NCBI GenBank assembly: GCA_033558025.1
Contig: JAUCEF010000007.1
Span: 7,750,001-7,814,000 of the forward strand
DNA from: Phytophthora sp. 'mugwort'
Lineage: Eukaryota > Oomycota > Peronosporomycetes > Peronosporales > Peronosporaceae
Length of the DNA: 64,000 bases
Direction: 5' to 3'
Of the stretch, positions 20,846-32,499 are shown in pieces. The notes beneath the pieces are model-generated. The model was not told where the DNA came from. It was given only the letters and a program-made list of their open reading frames with translations, and ran no database searches. Position numbers and translations under genes: made by a program. Within the stretch, counting starts at the first letter, position 1. Every line of letters starts with the position of its first letter.

Positions 20846-21597
20846 GATGGAAGCCAACGAGCAACAACGCCTTGAGGAAGCTGCCGCAGCGGTAAAGGCA
20901 AGGCAGCTATCCTTCCGAAACGCTGCTACAACGTATGATATGAAACGTGGGAAAAATTGACCGTGAAGACCATTCTCCAAATTGAGCATAGACTTGTCAT
21001 GACAAACCGGACCGAGCGCAAGCTAAAAAGAGAAGGTCTGAACCCAGACAAATTCCGAGTCCTCAGCATCAACTATGAGGAAATGGCTGATAATCGAGTG
21101 CGTAAGAAGCCGAAAATGGCTCGTTCGCCTGACGACTACGTAATGGCTATGTTCTGATGAGCGTAGATGTCATCATTGCTAAAGTAGCAGAGAAGCATGA
21201 GGTATGAATTCGTAAAGAGCATGAAAACGTAGAACGAAAAGCCAAACGAGTTGCAGATCGAGCTTGCCATGCCCAGAAGAAGGAAGCTGCAGCTAACGCA
21301 GCCGAAGCAGCCCGATCGCACCGGGGGATGGCAATGAAGACTAAGGAGATGAAGAAACGGAAGCGGACAGAAGATCGGAGACTCATGCGGTGAGAGGATG
21401 CCGCTGCAAACGGTATCCGCAAGCAAGAAAAACAACCAACTCGAGCCACAGGACGGTATGTGCCGGCCAAAGGGATGTTTAACGCATGGGCTCAACAGAA
21501 GAGGAAAGTGATGACAAAGGAAGACATCCTCGCGACAACCTACCGACAGTTAGTGCGTTGGTCTGATTCAAGGGCGAATTGCCGCCGTTACATATAG
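20846..21597 (+). mobile_element. Internally deleted pogo/Tigger-like transposon relic
   Basis: From 20846 the frame reads MEANEQQRLEEAAAAVKARQ and LSFRNAATTYDM, a Psq-type helix-turn-helix typical of pogo/Tigger transposases. From about 21000 the sequence jumps to a lysine/arginine-rich tail: VERKAKRVADRACHAQKKEA, then FNAWAQQKRKVMTKEDI. Such a tail usually follows the DDE catalytic core. The core itself, about 250 codons, is absent, and stops occur near 20957 and 21391. This looks like a deletion derivative that kept both ends of the coding region. Confidence 0.55.
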
Positions 21598-22206
21598 TGG
21601 ATCTGTAGGTGGTCCGGAATTGTGCTAAGTATAGTTTCAGGATTCATTAGCGAGTTTCATGCTGTTGTGCTAGTACAATGGCACCAAAGAAGGCAGCACC
21701 TGACTAAGCTAACACCCCTCTTTCTGATGGCGTGTACTGTGCAGAACACAGAACTAAGGTTTCGTGAAGTTACAGCGGGTCTTAGAAGTTGTCCGGATCT
21801 GTGCGCGCAAGGACAGCCCTCGTCTGACGGGAAAGTACGCTCTTTGGTTCGTACACTGCTGCGAGATAGAAGGCTGTTTTGGTGAGATAGCTGAGTCTGA
21901 TTGTATTTGCGAGAATAAACGATGCTTCCCCTTAACATGTGCTGGTATTAATACATGTATTGTGCTTTGCAGGCATTTTGTCGTTTGTACTTACTCTCTT
22001 GCTCGAGTTACTTAAGGCTCAGTCTTATATCCCAGCGCAGTGGGATGGTACTGGGACGATAATCGCTGGGTTGCAGCAAATTCCAGCCCGGTGATGAGCT
22101 CGGGCTTACGATAGGAATGGATATGGGGAGGGCGACATCATTGGCCGCCACCCGCAGCCGCATACTGCAGATTCGAGTTATATAGAGTTTAAATCAGACC
22201 GACGCA
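21598..22206. other. Spacer with no supportable gene
   Basis: An ATG near 21679 begins MAPKKAAPD and then hits a stop. This could be the N terminus of a mariner-type transposase but is too short to name. Nothing else is recognised. Confidence 0.3.
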
Positions 22207-23000
22207 ATGCCGTCACTGGAGGAGGCGATCTGCGTGACCTTGTTGCTGCCAGCCGTGCTGGCAGGACCACCGCGAGCACATCAGACTATACGGCCAAAAC
22301 ACAAATGGGACCGGGAGCTCAATCTCTTGCTGGCCGAAAGTCAGTTCCACGCGTGCTATCGAATGTCCGCGTCGGCGTTCATCCAAGTTTGGTACCCGAG
22401 TTAATGATATCACCGCATGGGTGGGTAAGCCGGGGATGGATGGCAGCCGACAATACACTGCATGTGATGCTGAGGTTCATGGCGGGCGGCTTCGCATCAC
22501 GCCATCAGGCGTTTACGCTTGCACCAGCAAAACGTCGTTCTACCGGATCGTTTGGCCCAAGATCGAGGCCATTATCGGGTCGAGTGAACTGCATCTACGC
22601 TTTCCCTGCTCGCCTACCGAACGCGAGACTAGCGCCTCGGCCTTCAAGTCTCTGCGTGAGAAAGGCGTGTTCTCAGATTGTAGGCTCCGTCGACGGGTGA
22701 TTATGTACTATTAGGTCTCCGAGGATTAGCGAGACGGGAGGCATTTGCCTCCCAGCGCGATTACAATGGCCACTATCGCGTCCACGGTGTCAACGTGCAG
22801 ACATGCTGCGACTACTACTGCCGATCCACTTACTTAGCGTGGCGCAGCCTGGAACCAGCAACGACAGTTGCGCCTTTCATCGAAATGCACTTAGTGGGAC
22901 ACTAGATCGCATGGAGAGCGGATCTACCTGATTGGCGATAACCGTGCATCAGTGAAACGAACATGTTGAACCCATATACGAGTAACGAGATGACGAGCAT
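22207..23000 (+). mobile_element. PIF/Harbinger transposase relic
   Basis: Three frames together give the N-terminal half of a Harbinger (DDE_Tnp_4) transposase. They show KWDRELNLLLAESQFHACYR, ASAFIQV, CTSKTSFYRIVWPKIEAI, ERETSASAFKSLREKGVFSD, then CRLRR or VGSVDG around the first catalytic Asp (22690), and NVQTCCDYYCRSTYLAW near 22795. At least three frameshifts and stops separate these pieces, and the later catalytic residues are not seen, so it is inactive. Confidence 0.6.
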
Positions 23001-23570
23001 TGAACGGTATGCATACAATAATTTTTTTATTTGTCGCTGCTACAAATTTGCATCGATATGAGTTTTGGTTTGTTCGTGAACAGGCGGCCCATATTTGATT
23101 GCCCCCTGCTCGTTTCGCTAGACAAATCCCCCGTGTCGTTCAGGCAGCGGCACGCCTGCACAACTTTGTGTAGAATGCAAAATTTAATATCCTAAACAGC
23201 TACGACATAGTTGGGGGGGGGGCGTTAGCCAAGGGCTAGGAACGCCATGGCTCCTCGCTGGTGTTACTGTTGGGCTACGCTCCGTTAACGCTTGCGCAAT
23301 GATCAACGATCAAAATGGATTTATTCGCGACGGGATCGTGTGAAAAGAAGTGCGGCTTAACCTCCAGATGCGAAAGTAGCAAGCACAATGAATGTGACAA
23401 TCTCACTTTTCGTCATCCAGACCTTCGAACGTACAGCTCTACATATATCTCGAACCGGCGGATAAGTGCCGCGCTCACTCCAGCCGCCTTGGCAGCATTC
23501 AGTGAACTGGTCACCTTCTCAACTCAGCAAACACACTAGGGCGTTCTTAAATTTGCCGTTCGATGTCGCG
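23001..23570. other. Spacer with a G10 tract
   Basis: No gene is recognised. It holds ten consecutive G at 23213-23222. Confidence 0.4.
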
Positions 23571-24423
23571 CTACTCGCTAGAGTCTAAGAGAGACTGAAG
23601 GTAAGTGATCACGTCGCTTGTATCAATCCGACTTCGCTTGTTGGAGACTGTCCCTTCTGACGCATCACGTACCTTGCCGTTGCCAAGCAGCGTGTCCAAA
23701 CAGCTTGGCATGGGAATGCCATACACCGCTACATCAAAAGCCTGTGGGCGCACGAACAGCCATGCGTTCAGGTACAGCGGTTCCACCTGCCCTCCATAGA
23801 AGTCGCAGAAGTCCGTCTCGTGCTCCCGGCTATGCGGCATGAGCATGAGCCATCGCGAACTTCCAAGTCGTGTCCTTCCAGATCTGCTGCAGCTTCTCGC
23901 CCCTGTGCGACACGTTAGGCTGCGGATTGACGCTCGAGAAGCGTATATCTGTCGAAACCATCTTGGCGTACTCTATGGATACTTCCAGACAAAATTAGTT
24001 GCGCCCGCGAACCGCCCCATCCAGCTCTCGACGTGTTGGCTGCGCTCCCGTTAGGCTGAGCGGCTCAACAAAACGATCAATAAAGATAACGTTAAACAGA
24101 CGGAAAAAGCAATGCCTCGTCTTACGCGTGCTGACAGCATTTGAAGAAGAGGCAGCCATGTAAGGTTTGACGCGTTCGTCACGCGCCACTTCTTCAATCT
24201 CGCGCCGAGATTGTGCAAGCTGCTCTAGCACGTTCTTGTAGCTGACTTTGTTGTCGATACTGTCCTTTTTGCAGCGGACCTCCGTGCGGTAGATCTTGCA
24301 GGCGCTTCGCAGCTCTTTAGCTGTGAAGGATGCGAGGAAGTCTCGGATGGTGTCGTCGATGGCTTCATCGAGCGGGGTACCACCACACTTGATGACGTCG
24401 CTGACAGGATCAATTGCTACCAT
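23571..24423 (-). pseudogene. Pseudogene of an unrecognised, probably repetitive oomycete protein family
   Basis: On the minus strand the frame starts at 24423 (MVAIDPVSDVIKCGG) and runs 142 codons to a TAA near 23995, just after QPTRRELDGAVRGRN. It is readable past the stop (FCLEVSIEYAKMVSTDI, then GEKLQQIWKDTTWKFAMAHA). It then shifts frame into HETDFCDFYGGQVEPLYLNA and a C-terminal helical end at 23571. The segments form one protein of about 280 residues with one stop and one frameshift. There are no DDE, RT or nuclease motifs. The pattern of a small conserved aromatic-rich domain, the setting among transposons and the decay suggest a multicopy, element-linked family. I cannot name its function. 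Confidence 0.45.
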
Positions 24424-25559
24424 GTTAATTGTTGGAGAATGACGGTGAAAGTAGAGCCTCTGACAGAGGAGCGCTCTAGACGACAGACTTCAGCTTTCGT
24501 TGCTCATCACCAACTTCTGCTCGTGTTGCCTGCATCATCGTCCCTCTATTTTTTGTATCTTGCGGACCGTGCACACAACATCCAATCGAGACGAGAAGGG
24601 GTGTCATTCTCACAGGTGGTGGTACGTAACTTGAAAAGTCGACGGCTGATTGGTCCCAGCCCACCCCCGGCCCGACATAAGACTGACCCTAAGTACGCGA
24701 TCGATCTACACGGAAACTGTATAAAAAAAAAATCGGTTCTGTCGCTGCACGATTAGTTTTAAAGTAGTTTGATTTGCGTGTGAACGAGTGCAATTCCGGC
24801 CGTTTTAGCTTAAATATACGCGTCAAACCGATCTGTTTAAGTGACCTTTTTGAAATAGGTATAGGTCGATTGACCCCGGATAAGTCCGCTGATTCACTAG
24901 ACAACTGTAAATCAACTCAATCAGTCTGTAACTTCCTACCCTGCACAAGTGTTACGTCCACTCTCATGACTTCCGCTGGCGCGCTTTCTTTCTTTCTTAT
25001 TACTGTGTATGGTATAAGTGTCCAATATCTTCGGTACTAGTGTAAGCACTCTACAAATATGTTAGTCTATATTTTAGGTAGGACGAAGCTAATAAGCTAT
25101 CATGCGCGTCAAACCAAAAAGTAGTACTATCGAGACAGGGCAGGTCGCTCAGAACTCGTACCTGCTGGTCGGGTGGCAGATAGTGCGCTAATATATTAAG
25201 CATGACATAACAGACTAGAAGGCCGATTTAGTACTCGGTTTGCATTTCCATGCCTTCTTTATTATATTCTCTGGTCGATCGGGATGGTAAAACGGAGAGC
25301 GCAGAATATTTGCAATGCACAAACAGGTGTATCTCTTTACAAAGCATAGTCGGGAATGAAATCTCACCGAATGTACAAGCGTAGGCGAGCAAAACTGATC
25401 GGTATTTAGTATATTGCCAATTCCTGCCAAATTTGCTGAAAAGATTGGATTGGCATGCCTCAACAGAATCGCCGATCCGTCGACGCAGCAACTCTACTAG
25501 CTAATGTTTGCCGGCGAGAGCGATTGTAATCATGTTGGAGTGACCGTGTTGCAGTGACA
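24424..25559. other. Spacer, mostly AT-rich
   Basis: No supportable gene. The motif ACGCGTCAAACC recurs nearly unchanged near 24820 and 25105, hinting at a duplicated short repeat. Confidence 0.35.
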
Positions 25560-26450
25560 ATGGAGGAAGCGCAGCAGCATGCGCACCCTAACACGGTCTA
25601 TCACTCCAACTACATATCCTACAAGCTCTACATCAAGACGCAGCTCGGGCACATCTTCAGCAAAGTCCGAGCGCACCCTCAGCACCTGTGAATCAAGACT
25701 TACGAGACGACCGGAGCATTTAAACCAGCGCGCCAAGACCACTTCTTGTAGGATATTTTCGGCGGAACAGCGCGAATGGTTGGTACTCTATTGCAAAACT
25801 CACCCGCTTGCATACCTGGGCGAAGCGCAAGATGCATTCCCAAGGCACACCGGCTCGCATTCCCGAAGACCGCAGGCTGGCGCACAATGATCGAGGGCGG
25901 GATGACCTGGAAGGTGTTGGAGCGTCGTGTGATGCACATCAAAGAGCAGGACATTTCCCGCTTCTCGGAGGAGCTCAGCTGCGTGGACTGGGGAACCAGT
26001 AGATCTTGGTCTTCCTTGGCGAATTCTCGTTGGACAACACGGGTATAATACGCAAGCGTGGATACGCTCTCAAGAGCAAGAGCGTTGCAATTCGCGGCGA
26101 ATTCGAGCGGAAGACAAACAGTTCGGTGTTCATATTCATCGGGGTCAATGGCATCTTACACTATAGGGGACATTTGACCGTGCCGAGTTCACGAAGTGCC
26201 GCCAAGCGTTTGTCCGCTCAAAACAAGGGGACATATCTGCCAGTATCGGGATCTTAATTTGGTTTGACTTCTCGATGGAGCTGCCATTTATCGGCAGTCG
26301 GAGATTGTCCACTGGCTTCGGAGTGTCGGCGTCGTGTTGATCTTCCTCCCCACCTACTGCCCGTTTTTTAACCAATAGAGCTCCTGTTCGGCTACGTGAA
26401 GCGCTCCTTCCAGCGTCACTACGTCGAGTCAAGTAAGCGGGACTTGATGC
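25560..26450 (+). mobile_element. Tc1/mariner transposase relic
   Basis: From ATG 25560 an N-terminal segment (NTVYHSNYISYKLYIKTQLG) leads, after a stop, to RRPEHLNQ/ETTGAFKPARQDHFL, the typical end of an HTH. The catalytic domain follows in another frame: FLGEFSLDNTGIIRKRGYAL near 26010 (first Asp position replaced in LGEFSLDN), FIGVNGI near 26140, then DGAAIYRQSEIVHWLRSVG, VVLIFLPTYCPFFN and YVKRSFQRHYVESSKRDLM. Multiple stops and frameshifts occur. The 3' end abuts the Ty3/gypsy element near 26445, suggesting one inserted next to or into the other. Confidence 0.6.
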
Positions 26451-29290
26451 CTTTGTCGAGGCCCGGCCGTTTGAAAAGATCGTTCTGGGACCTGGGCGTT
26501 GACCAAGCCGAAATGGCCTTGACTTTTTCCGGGGTGACAGCTACACCTGCGCGACCAATAAAGCAGCCGAGGAATATGATCCCCTCGGCCACGAACACGC
26601 ACTTGAGTGATGTTGGCGTAGAGCTGGTCGGCTCTCATGACCTCCAACACTCGACGGAGGTTCACCACATGCACGTCAATAGCCGGCTTGCCTTCCTCGA
26701 CACGGCTGTGGACGACTTTATTGTCAAAGCACGTCTGCGTGAACGCAAGAATTGCTCGAAACAACTGCAATGTCCAAGCGATTGAACGTCACCAAGGTAT
26801 TCGACAGGTCTTGGGCATTACCAGCCACTCCCACAGCATTCTTGGCGAGGTACTCACAGCTATTAGTCTCGCGCATCAGGGTCTACAAAAAATGATCTAC
26901 CAGATCTAGGGCGCTGAACAACATTCCCCCCATGTTGTTCAACAGAGCATCCTTGTGTGGTATCGGTGTATGCAGATACCGCCGCACTGATCAGCGTATT
27001 AAAAGTATGGACTAGATGCCACTTCCTTGTTCGGCTTACGGACGCAGAAAGTGTGCGTCAAGTGCGAAGACTTGGACTCACGCACCCTGTCTGCCTTTTG
27101 GCTTCGCAACGAAGAAGACATCAAGGCCTTGCACTGCTGCCGCGGTAGAGGCCATTACCTCGTGACACAAAACGTTTGCCTGTCACGAAAAAAAATCGGC
27201 ATCGTGCCTGTATCCGCCATCGCGTGGGAATCTGGGCGGTGGGACCTTAGACACCGCGCCCTTGATCTCTTGTAAGAGAGGGGACACGGCGTCCTCTGGG
27301 TTCTTCAAAATATCAGAACCATTGTAAGCGACATGCCGCTTCTTGATGCCCCCAAGGCATCCTCGTCCATGGCGGACGAAGCGTGCAACTCTTCAGAATT
27401 GACTCAGGAAGTCCTATGAGGACCGACTCATCGATCTCGCCGACCTTCCGTTCGGTCAGGAAGTCATCTAGCATTATTTCCTCGAGGTCCAGAAATTTTG
27501 ACACATCGGGTAGTGGTTCCAGGTGGACACCTCTCGTCTTCACGCGCCGCCCTATCACTCCATCGGAGACGTGATAGTTCTCAGTGGACGTCCGTAGAAC
27601 TTGAATGCTCTGCTCTAGGCCAGACGCAATGGCCTTGAAATGGTATTCAACCATCCCTCGAGCAGGGTTGCTTGCGCGACATGGCGTGGAACTATGCTGC
27701 CCATGCCCAGGGAAGTCTTATCGCCCACAAGTCTCGAAGTCAGTGCGGCTCCATGTGGTACTTCGCTACCCGCATCTTTGATGGAACTGTGCTACCCACA
27801 CCGGTGGCGAATGTGACGCCTTCTTCGGCAGCCCGATATGTCGGTGATGCACGCGGTACTTTGTTACGTACTTATCGTGTGGAACAGTGTTACCCACAGT
27901 GAAGGTAGCCTCCTCGGTTCCCCGATCCGATGGGGATGCAAGCGGTACTCTATTGCCCGCTTCATTGTGGGGAACAGAGTTCCCACACACCGGAGGTAGC
28001 CTCCTCGGCAGATTGAGCAGTCGGTACTGTGCGCGGTACTCTGTTACCCGCATGCGGACCTAATTTACCCATCTGGAATGTCTCCGTCACAGTTCCACAG
28101 TCCCGGCGGCCTCGTGCTCTGGCTCACACAAGTCCTCAGCCTTTGGATGCACATATCCATCGCGGGGCGGAAAGCCCTGTTCACTGACCTAGCCTTAGGC
28201 GGACCACGAGTTCTGCTCGCAGTGAACGAAGTCTCGCGACGATTTGCGATACTGCTCGCAACTTCGCTTCGGGGAGCACCTGTTACAGCAGGGACTCCCA
28301 TGTCTTCAACGGGCATCCATGGGTTCTTGGTACCATTCATGGCGTCATGTCGTCTGACAGGGGGGAGGGGGCATGACGCACCTGTGCTCTGTCAGACACG
28401 TGAGTCTTCCCCCTATGCCTTTCCCTAGTCAATCGTTCACGATTCGTGCTTTTAATGCCACTGCATGCCGAGGATCTAGTCGTACCTGTCCATGTCCAGG
28501 ACGATGAACAAATCAGAGCTGTCAAAGCTTCGCTTGGCTGACAGCTCCATACAGACCTTGGGCTCCTTATCAATGGTGCCTTCGGCCAGTCTCACGGAGA
28601 CCTGCCCGTTGCTCACGCGTAAAGCATCGGAGAACTTGTCGTTATACCGCGCGACATTCCGGCGCCAAGCGAAGTTCCTAGCCGACTCAGAGTCTTCAAG
28701 GGGACGTTTGTATCCCGTACATTCGCGCGTACCATCAGCAGCCCTCCACTGATCTTCTCCAATCCGAGAGAGCATAGGCTCTCGGGGACCAAGCCTCCGT
28801 AGTGCGCGCCACCTGCACACTCAACTCAATATTTCAGACCTTCCCCAGTAGGGCGTCCCGCCGGTACTGGTGTCCTGCGTTCTCCTGTCCCCTCGGTCGC
28901 GGCTAGAACAGCGACACTGTGTACCTTGGGGTTTGCGGAAGGAGCTCCTTGTCCTCAGCAGGGTAGGCACGTTGCATCTGCACGAACTTGCCACATCCGT
29001 ATCGCCGGCTGAAGCTATATTCAGCCGTGCCCAAATCCATCGGCACCGTGCCAGACCTGACGACCGGTAAACGCATACCTGGCGTACGCGCCTGTCCGTG
29101 GTTGAACTCCTGTTGGAAAGCGAGTTGAATTCATCGATGCATGTACACGGAACTGTTGTGTGCGTGGCGGGCCAACCCGAAGGTCATCCATGAAGACCGT
29201 GACCTTGATGACTTCGAGTTGCGATGCTGCCAATATACGCACAAGAAATGCTTCCAGGAGGGACCTGGAAGGCATGCGATTGTGAACGCG
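26430..29290 (-). mobile_element. Degenerate Ty3/gypsy retrotransposon (gag, protease, RT regions)
   Basis: Read on the minus strand, the order is gag, protease, linker, reverse transcriptase. The gag-like end is at 29275-29021 (VFMDDLRVGPPRTQQFRVHA). A retroviral-type aspartic protease region is at 28820-28440 (VRLAEGTIDKEPKVCMELSA, then SDLFIVLDMDRYDYILGMQW). A linker at 27654-27313 (LPDVSKFLDLEEIMLDDFLT) follows. RT segments include NNMGGMLFSALDLVD near 26930 and, at 26770-26429, VVNLRRVLEVMRADQLYANI plus a VTPEKVKAI-like end. Stops and frameshifts break every domain. RNase H, integrase and clear long terminal repeats were not found, so the element is truncated. A tandem repeat sits between the protease and the linker. 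Confidence 0.65.
27757..28050. repeat. Degenerate ~90-bp tandem repeat inside the gypsy element
   Basis: The core GGTACT plus a C/T-rich GTTACCCG-like block recurs at 27757, 27855, 27944 and 28035, giving periods of about 98, 89 and 91 bp and three full units plus a partial one. On the minus strand the units encode repeated peptide phrases such as GNTVPHDKYVTKYR and GNSVPHNEAGNR. Confidence 0.6.
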
Positions 29291-30966
29291 TCAAAACAAA
29301 TTGGATAATTGGGAAATTTATTTTATAAAATTAAAAAAACTATTTTATTTAAATAATTACGCGGGACGACACGCCTTGATTGAGGTTCACAATTAGCGTA
29401 CTTGACGACATGTACGGACTCTAACACGGGCGTTTCATTCGGTAAGAAGCGGCTTCGAGACTTCAGGAACTGCTCTTAGACTACTTCTTGCGAATCGAGC
29501 TGTTGCTCGTAGATTCGCTATTGCTGGAAATTAATTATATATTCTCATCTAGGTACGATCTCCCCCCAACGGGATGCCGCGGGAGACAAACCTGCTCGGA
29601 CCGCACCTTCGTCCTGCGGGAGCCCCTGTTCGACTGCTGGCGAACCTGTCAGCGGGAATCCAGGCTCAACCGCTCTTTCGTTCGCCAGCGGGACCCATGC
29701 TCGAGCGCTGTCTTGTTCTTCGGCGGGACCCCTGCTCGACCGCCTCATCGTTGTCATCATCATGGCTGCCCAATGACCAGTGCTTTCAAGCAGCACTGCG
29801 CAAGTAGTACAGAGAGGGTCATCGTGCGCTCTGCGCGCTGCGCAACGCGCATGGTAGCCCTTGGTTCGACTAAGCCATGCCCTGGTGATACCAAGAGGTG
29901 GGTAAACACCTCACTGACGTCGAATCCGCGTCGACGACAGACGGACTTGGCCAGTCAATCAATCTCCTGCTGAAATCACGCGAGTCAGCCAATCATGATG
30001 ACTACTAACTCTCAGCAGATCGTACGGAGCGCGTTTCGGCGCCCCATTATCCCGATATCGAGCCGTGTTATGGCGTCTACCGAACACGGCGATTAGTCGT
30101 CCTAACCCGCTTACCTCCCGCTCAAATACACAATTTCCTTCCATATCGGATGGAAGTGCTCGACTAGCACAAGAAATCCTACCGACGTAACGTGTCCTTC
30201 TTGTACCAGCCTATTGTCGTGACCAAAGAAGCTTGGACGGAAAATGAATATTTAAGTGGTTGTTTAAAATCGGCTGGATCTCGACAGCATGGTGCCCAAT
30301 TTGGCTGCCGCTACCCATATTGTCAAGAATACCGATTAAAAAGAAACCTACTTGCACCACGATATCGCAGCAACGTCGCCATTTGACAAATGCCGGCCGG
30401 GAAGGAATTATCTGCGAGTGAAAAATCCCTTGCGGACAAAACGCACAGGATATTCTGGACACGAAAGCCGCTACACCCATCATGTGGAAAGGAGACGTAC
30501 GCACGCATGTATGCGAGTGGCTCGGGCCCGCAACAACCACCGTTTCGTCAAGGGGGGGGGCATCACGACCCGGCGTTTGCATCGGTAGGCCAGCATCTTG
30601 CTGCAACAGTTAAATATCAGAACCATATCAGTGGTCGACTTATGACATATTCCGGACGGCAAGATATTTGTTACCGCAGATGAATGGGGAACCTCTACGC
30701 GGCTTTTCTTACCCTGTCCATATATAATTGTTATGCACAACGATATATGGCCGATTGGGGGTACAGCAAGCGCGCTCGATTCCGGTAACGACGTCCGACA
30801 CTATCTTAGGATTGCTAGAGTTTAGTGAAGGAAAGCTACATGTATAGGCTCAACTGAGACGCGCGAACTTGATATCTTCTACGTCTACATCAGCCCTGTA
30901 GCTGGTATCAGCAGACTCCTTGCTTCTTTCGTCAACTGCATTGAAAGCAATGCCAGTATGGCGAAA
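29291..30966. other. Spacer, possibly remains of a retroelement end
   Basis: An AT-rich strip (29300-29360) is followed by GC-rich sequence (29570-29760) with short repeats of the type CGGGACCC-TGCTCGA. This could be the gag leader or LTR of the neighbouring minus-strand gypsy element. I could not delimit an LTR. G9 occurs at 30552-30560. No gene is supported. Confidence 0.3.
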
Positions 30967-32010
30967 TCAGTTTTCGACAGTAACTTTATCTTGTAGATCG
31001 CGCCAGATCTCTTTGCTCCACTGCATAGCTTGCAGTTGGTCAATCTTGTGCGCGTTCTTCTCGATCTTGTCGCCGCGTCTGATCTTGTCGTAAACCCAAC
31101 GCAGCTGCCTTCCGCGGTAAGCTACCTTGAACGCAGCGATGACTCCGCCATCCATGGGCTGTAAAAGGCTGTGGTTCTGGGAGACAGGAACGAAACTCTC
31201 ACGTTAGTACATACAATATCCCCCGTATTATGGGAGGAGGCATTATCAAGTAGCAACAATATATGACGCCCAGATTCACGCATATCGCGATCTAGACTAA
31301 GGAGCCATTGACGAAAAACCACTCCCGTCATCCATGTCTTCTTGTTCGAGCGGTAATAAACCCATAGCTCTTCAGCATTGCGCTTCTTGAAGCAATTCGG
31401 CTGCCTTGCGTGTCCTAAGTAGCGGCGGGAGTGCGTCAGAGCCGTCCGCGTTTGCCGTCAAAGCTAGCTTCGCGCCAGAACTCTCGCCAAAACCCGAGCC
31501 GTTTCCACTGTTTAAAGCGACTTTATCATTCTGTTCAGGATATTAATTTTGAGCAGTACCGGAATCGAGTGCGCATACTGTAATACCATGTAATTTATCT
31601 GCCATGATTGTTCATCAGTTATCTCGCAAAATAAAGGGAAAAATGACTACACATACGCAAAAAACAGATCGCAAAATCGGGATCCGGACGCGATTTAACC
31701 CCTTTTATCTATATATCGTTACAGATTTATATCGGGAATTGAACACAAATTTGTCGAAAAGACCGTCCAAGGTTCGGCGGTCGGGACAATAACTTATCCT
31801 TCTTGGCCCCTTCCAAGTTACTAGCGGGGTGAGCGTCTTACCAAGGGCGCTAGCCGCATGGATAACGATAACACGCATACTGGCAAAGCCGGTGCTATTA
31901 AGCACGACTTGTCGAGCACCGGTAACGTCGACCATCTGCCACTTCGGGTCCTCAAAGTATAGAGCCATTTTAGCCATCAAAACCGTCCGACCCAAATTCA
32001 TTTGCGGCTT
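30967..32010 (-). mobile_element. Pogo/Tigger DDE transposase relic
   Basis: On the minus strand, 32001-31705 reads YFEDPKWQMVDVTGARQVVL and TLTPLVTWKGPRR, the start of a DDE_1 (CENP-B/Tigger-type) core. After about 300 disrupted bases the core resumes at 31400-30967: NAEELWVYYRSNKKTWMT, ILLLLDNASSHNTGDIV (catalytic Asp), SFLSPRTTAFYSPW and WSKEIWRDLQDKVTVEN. Several frameshifts are present, including one near 31155. The element is inactive. Confidence 0.6.
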
Positions 32011-32499
32011 ATTGGTAGTCAGAAAGCTGGACTAGCAAATCGCCCGATGCGTGAGATTTTCATCGTCGAGCACGATAAGATTCGTAGTGCGGCAGAGGGA
32101 GAGCCCGTAACAAGCCCATGAATGCATCCGTCCAGTGGTCAGAAGCGACGAACTCATGGTCGCCTAGCCGAGAGGACTGTGAATGAATCTACGTTCGAGT
32201 CATCGTCTCCTTGTTCGAACGAAGGTATTGCGCCTAGCCTCCCCAAGACCATGAAGGCTGGGCTTTGAACCCCATCCCAGGACGCGGCGCATTTTTGGCC
32301 CCCTCTACTCGCTCTCTTACGGACGGGATTATCTAAGGAGCTTCCATCGCGGAGCTCCAGTACAAAGACAGGACGGACAGACGCATGAGTAATTGATCAC
32401 GTGACGGCGCTTCAAGTCAAAGTGTCTAATCCTCTAATGATCTCAGACCAACGTAGCCCCACGAGCGCGGCATGAGATCCGCTCCATGCCATTCGGACT

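Noticed and set aside
32210..32290. tRNA-like T-arm sequence (GGGTTCAAAGCCC type, minus strand)
   Set aside because: No anticodon arm or acceptor stem could be folded around it.
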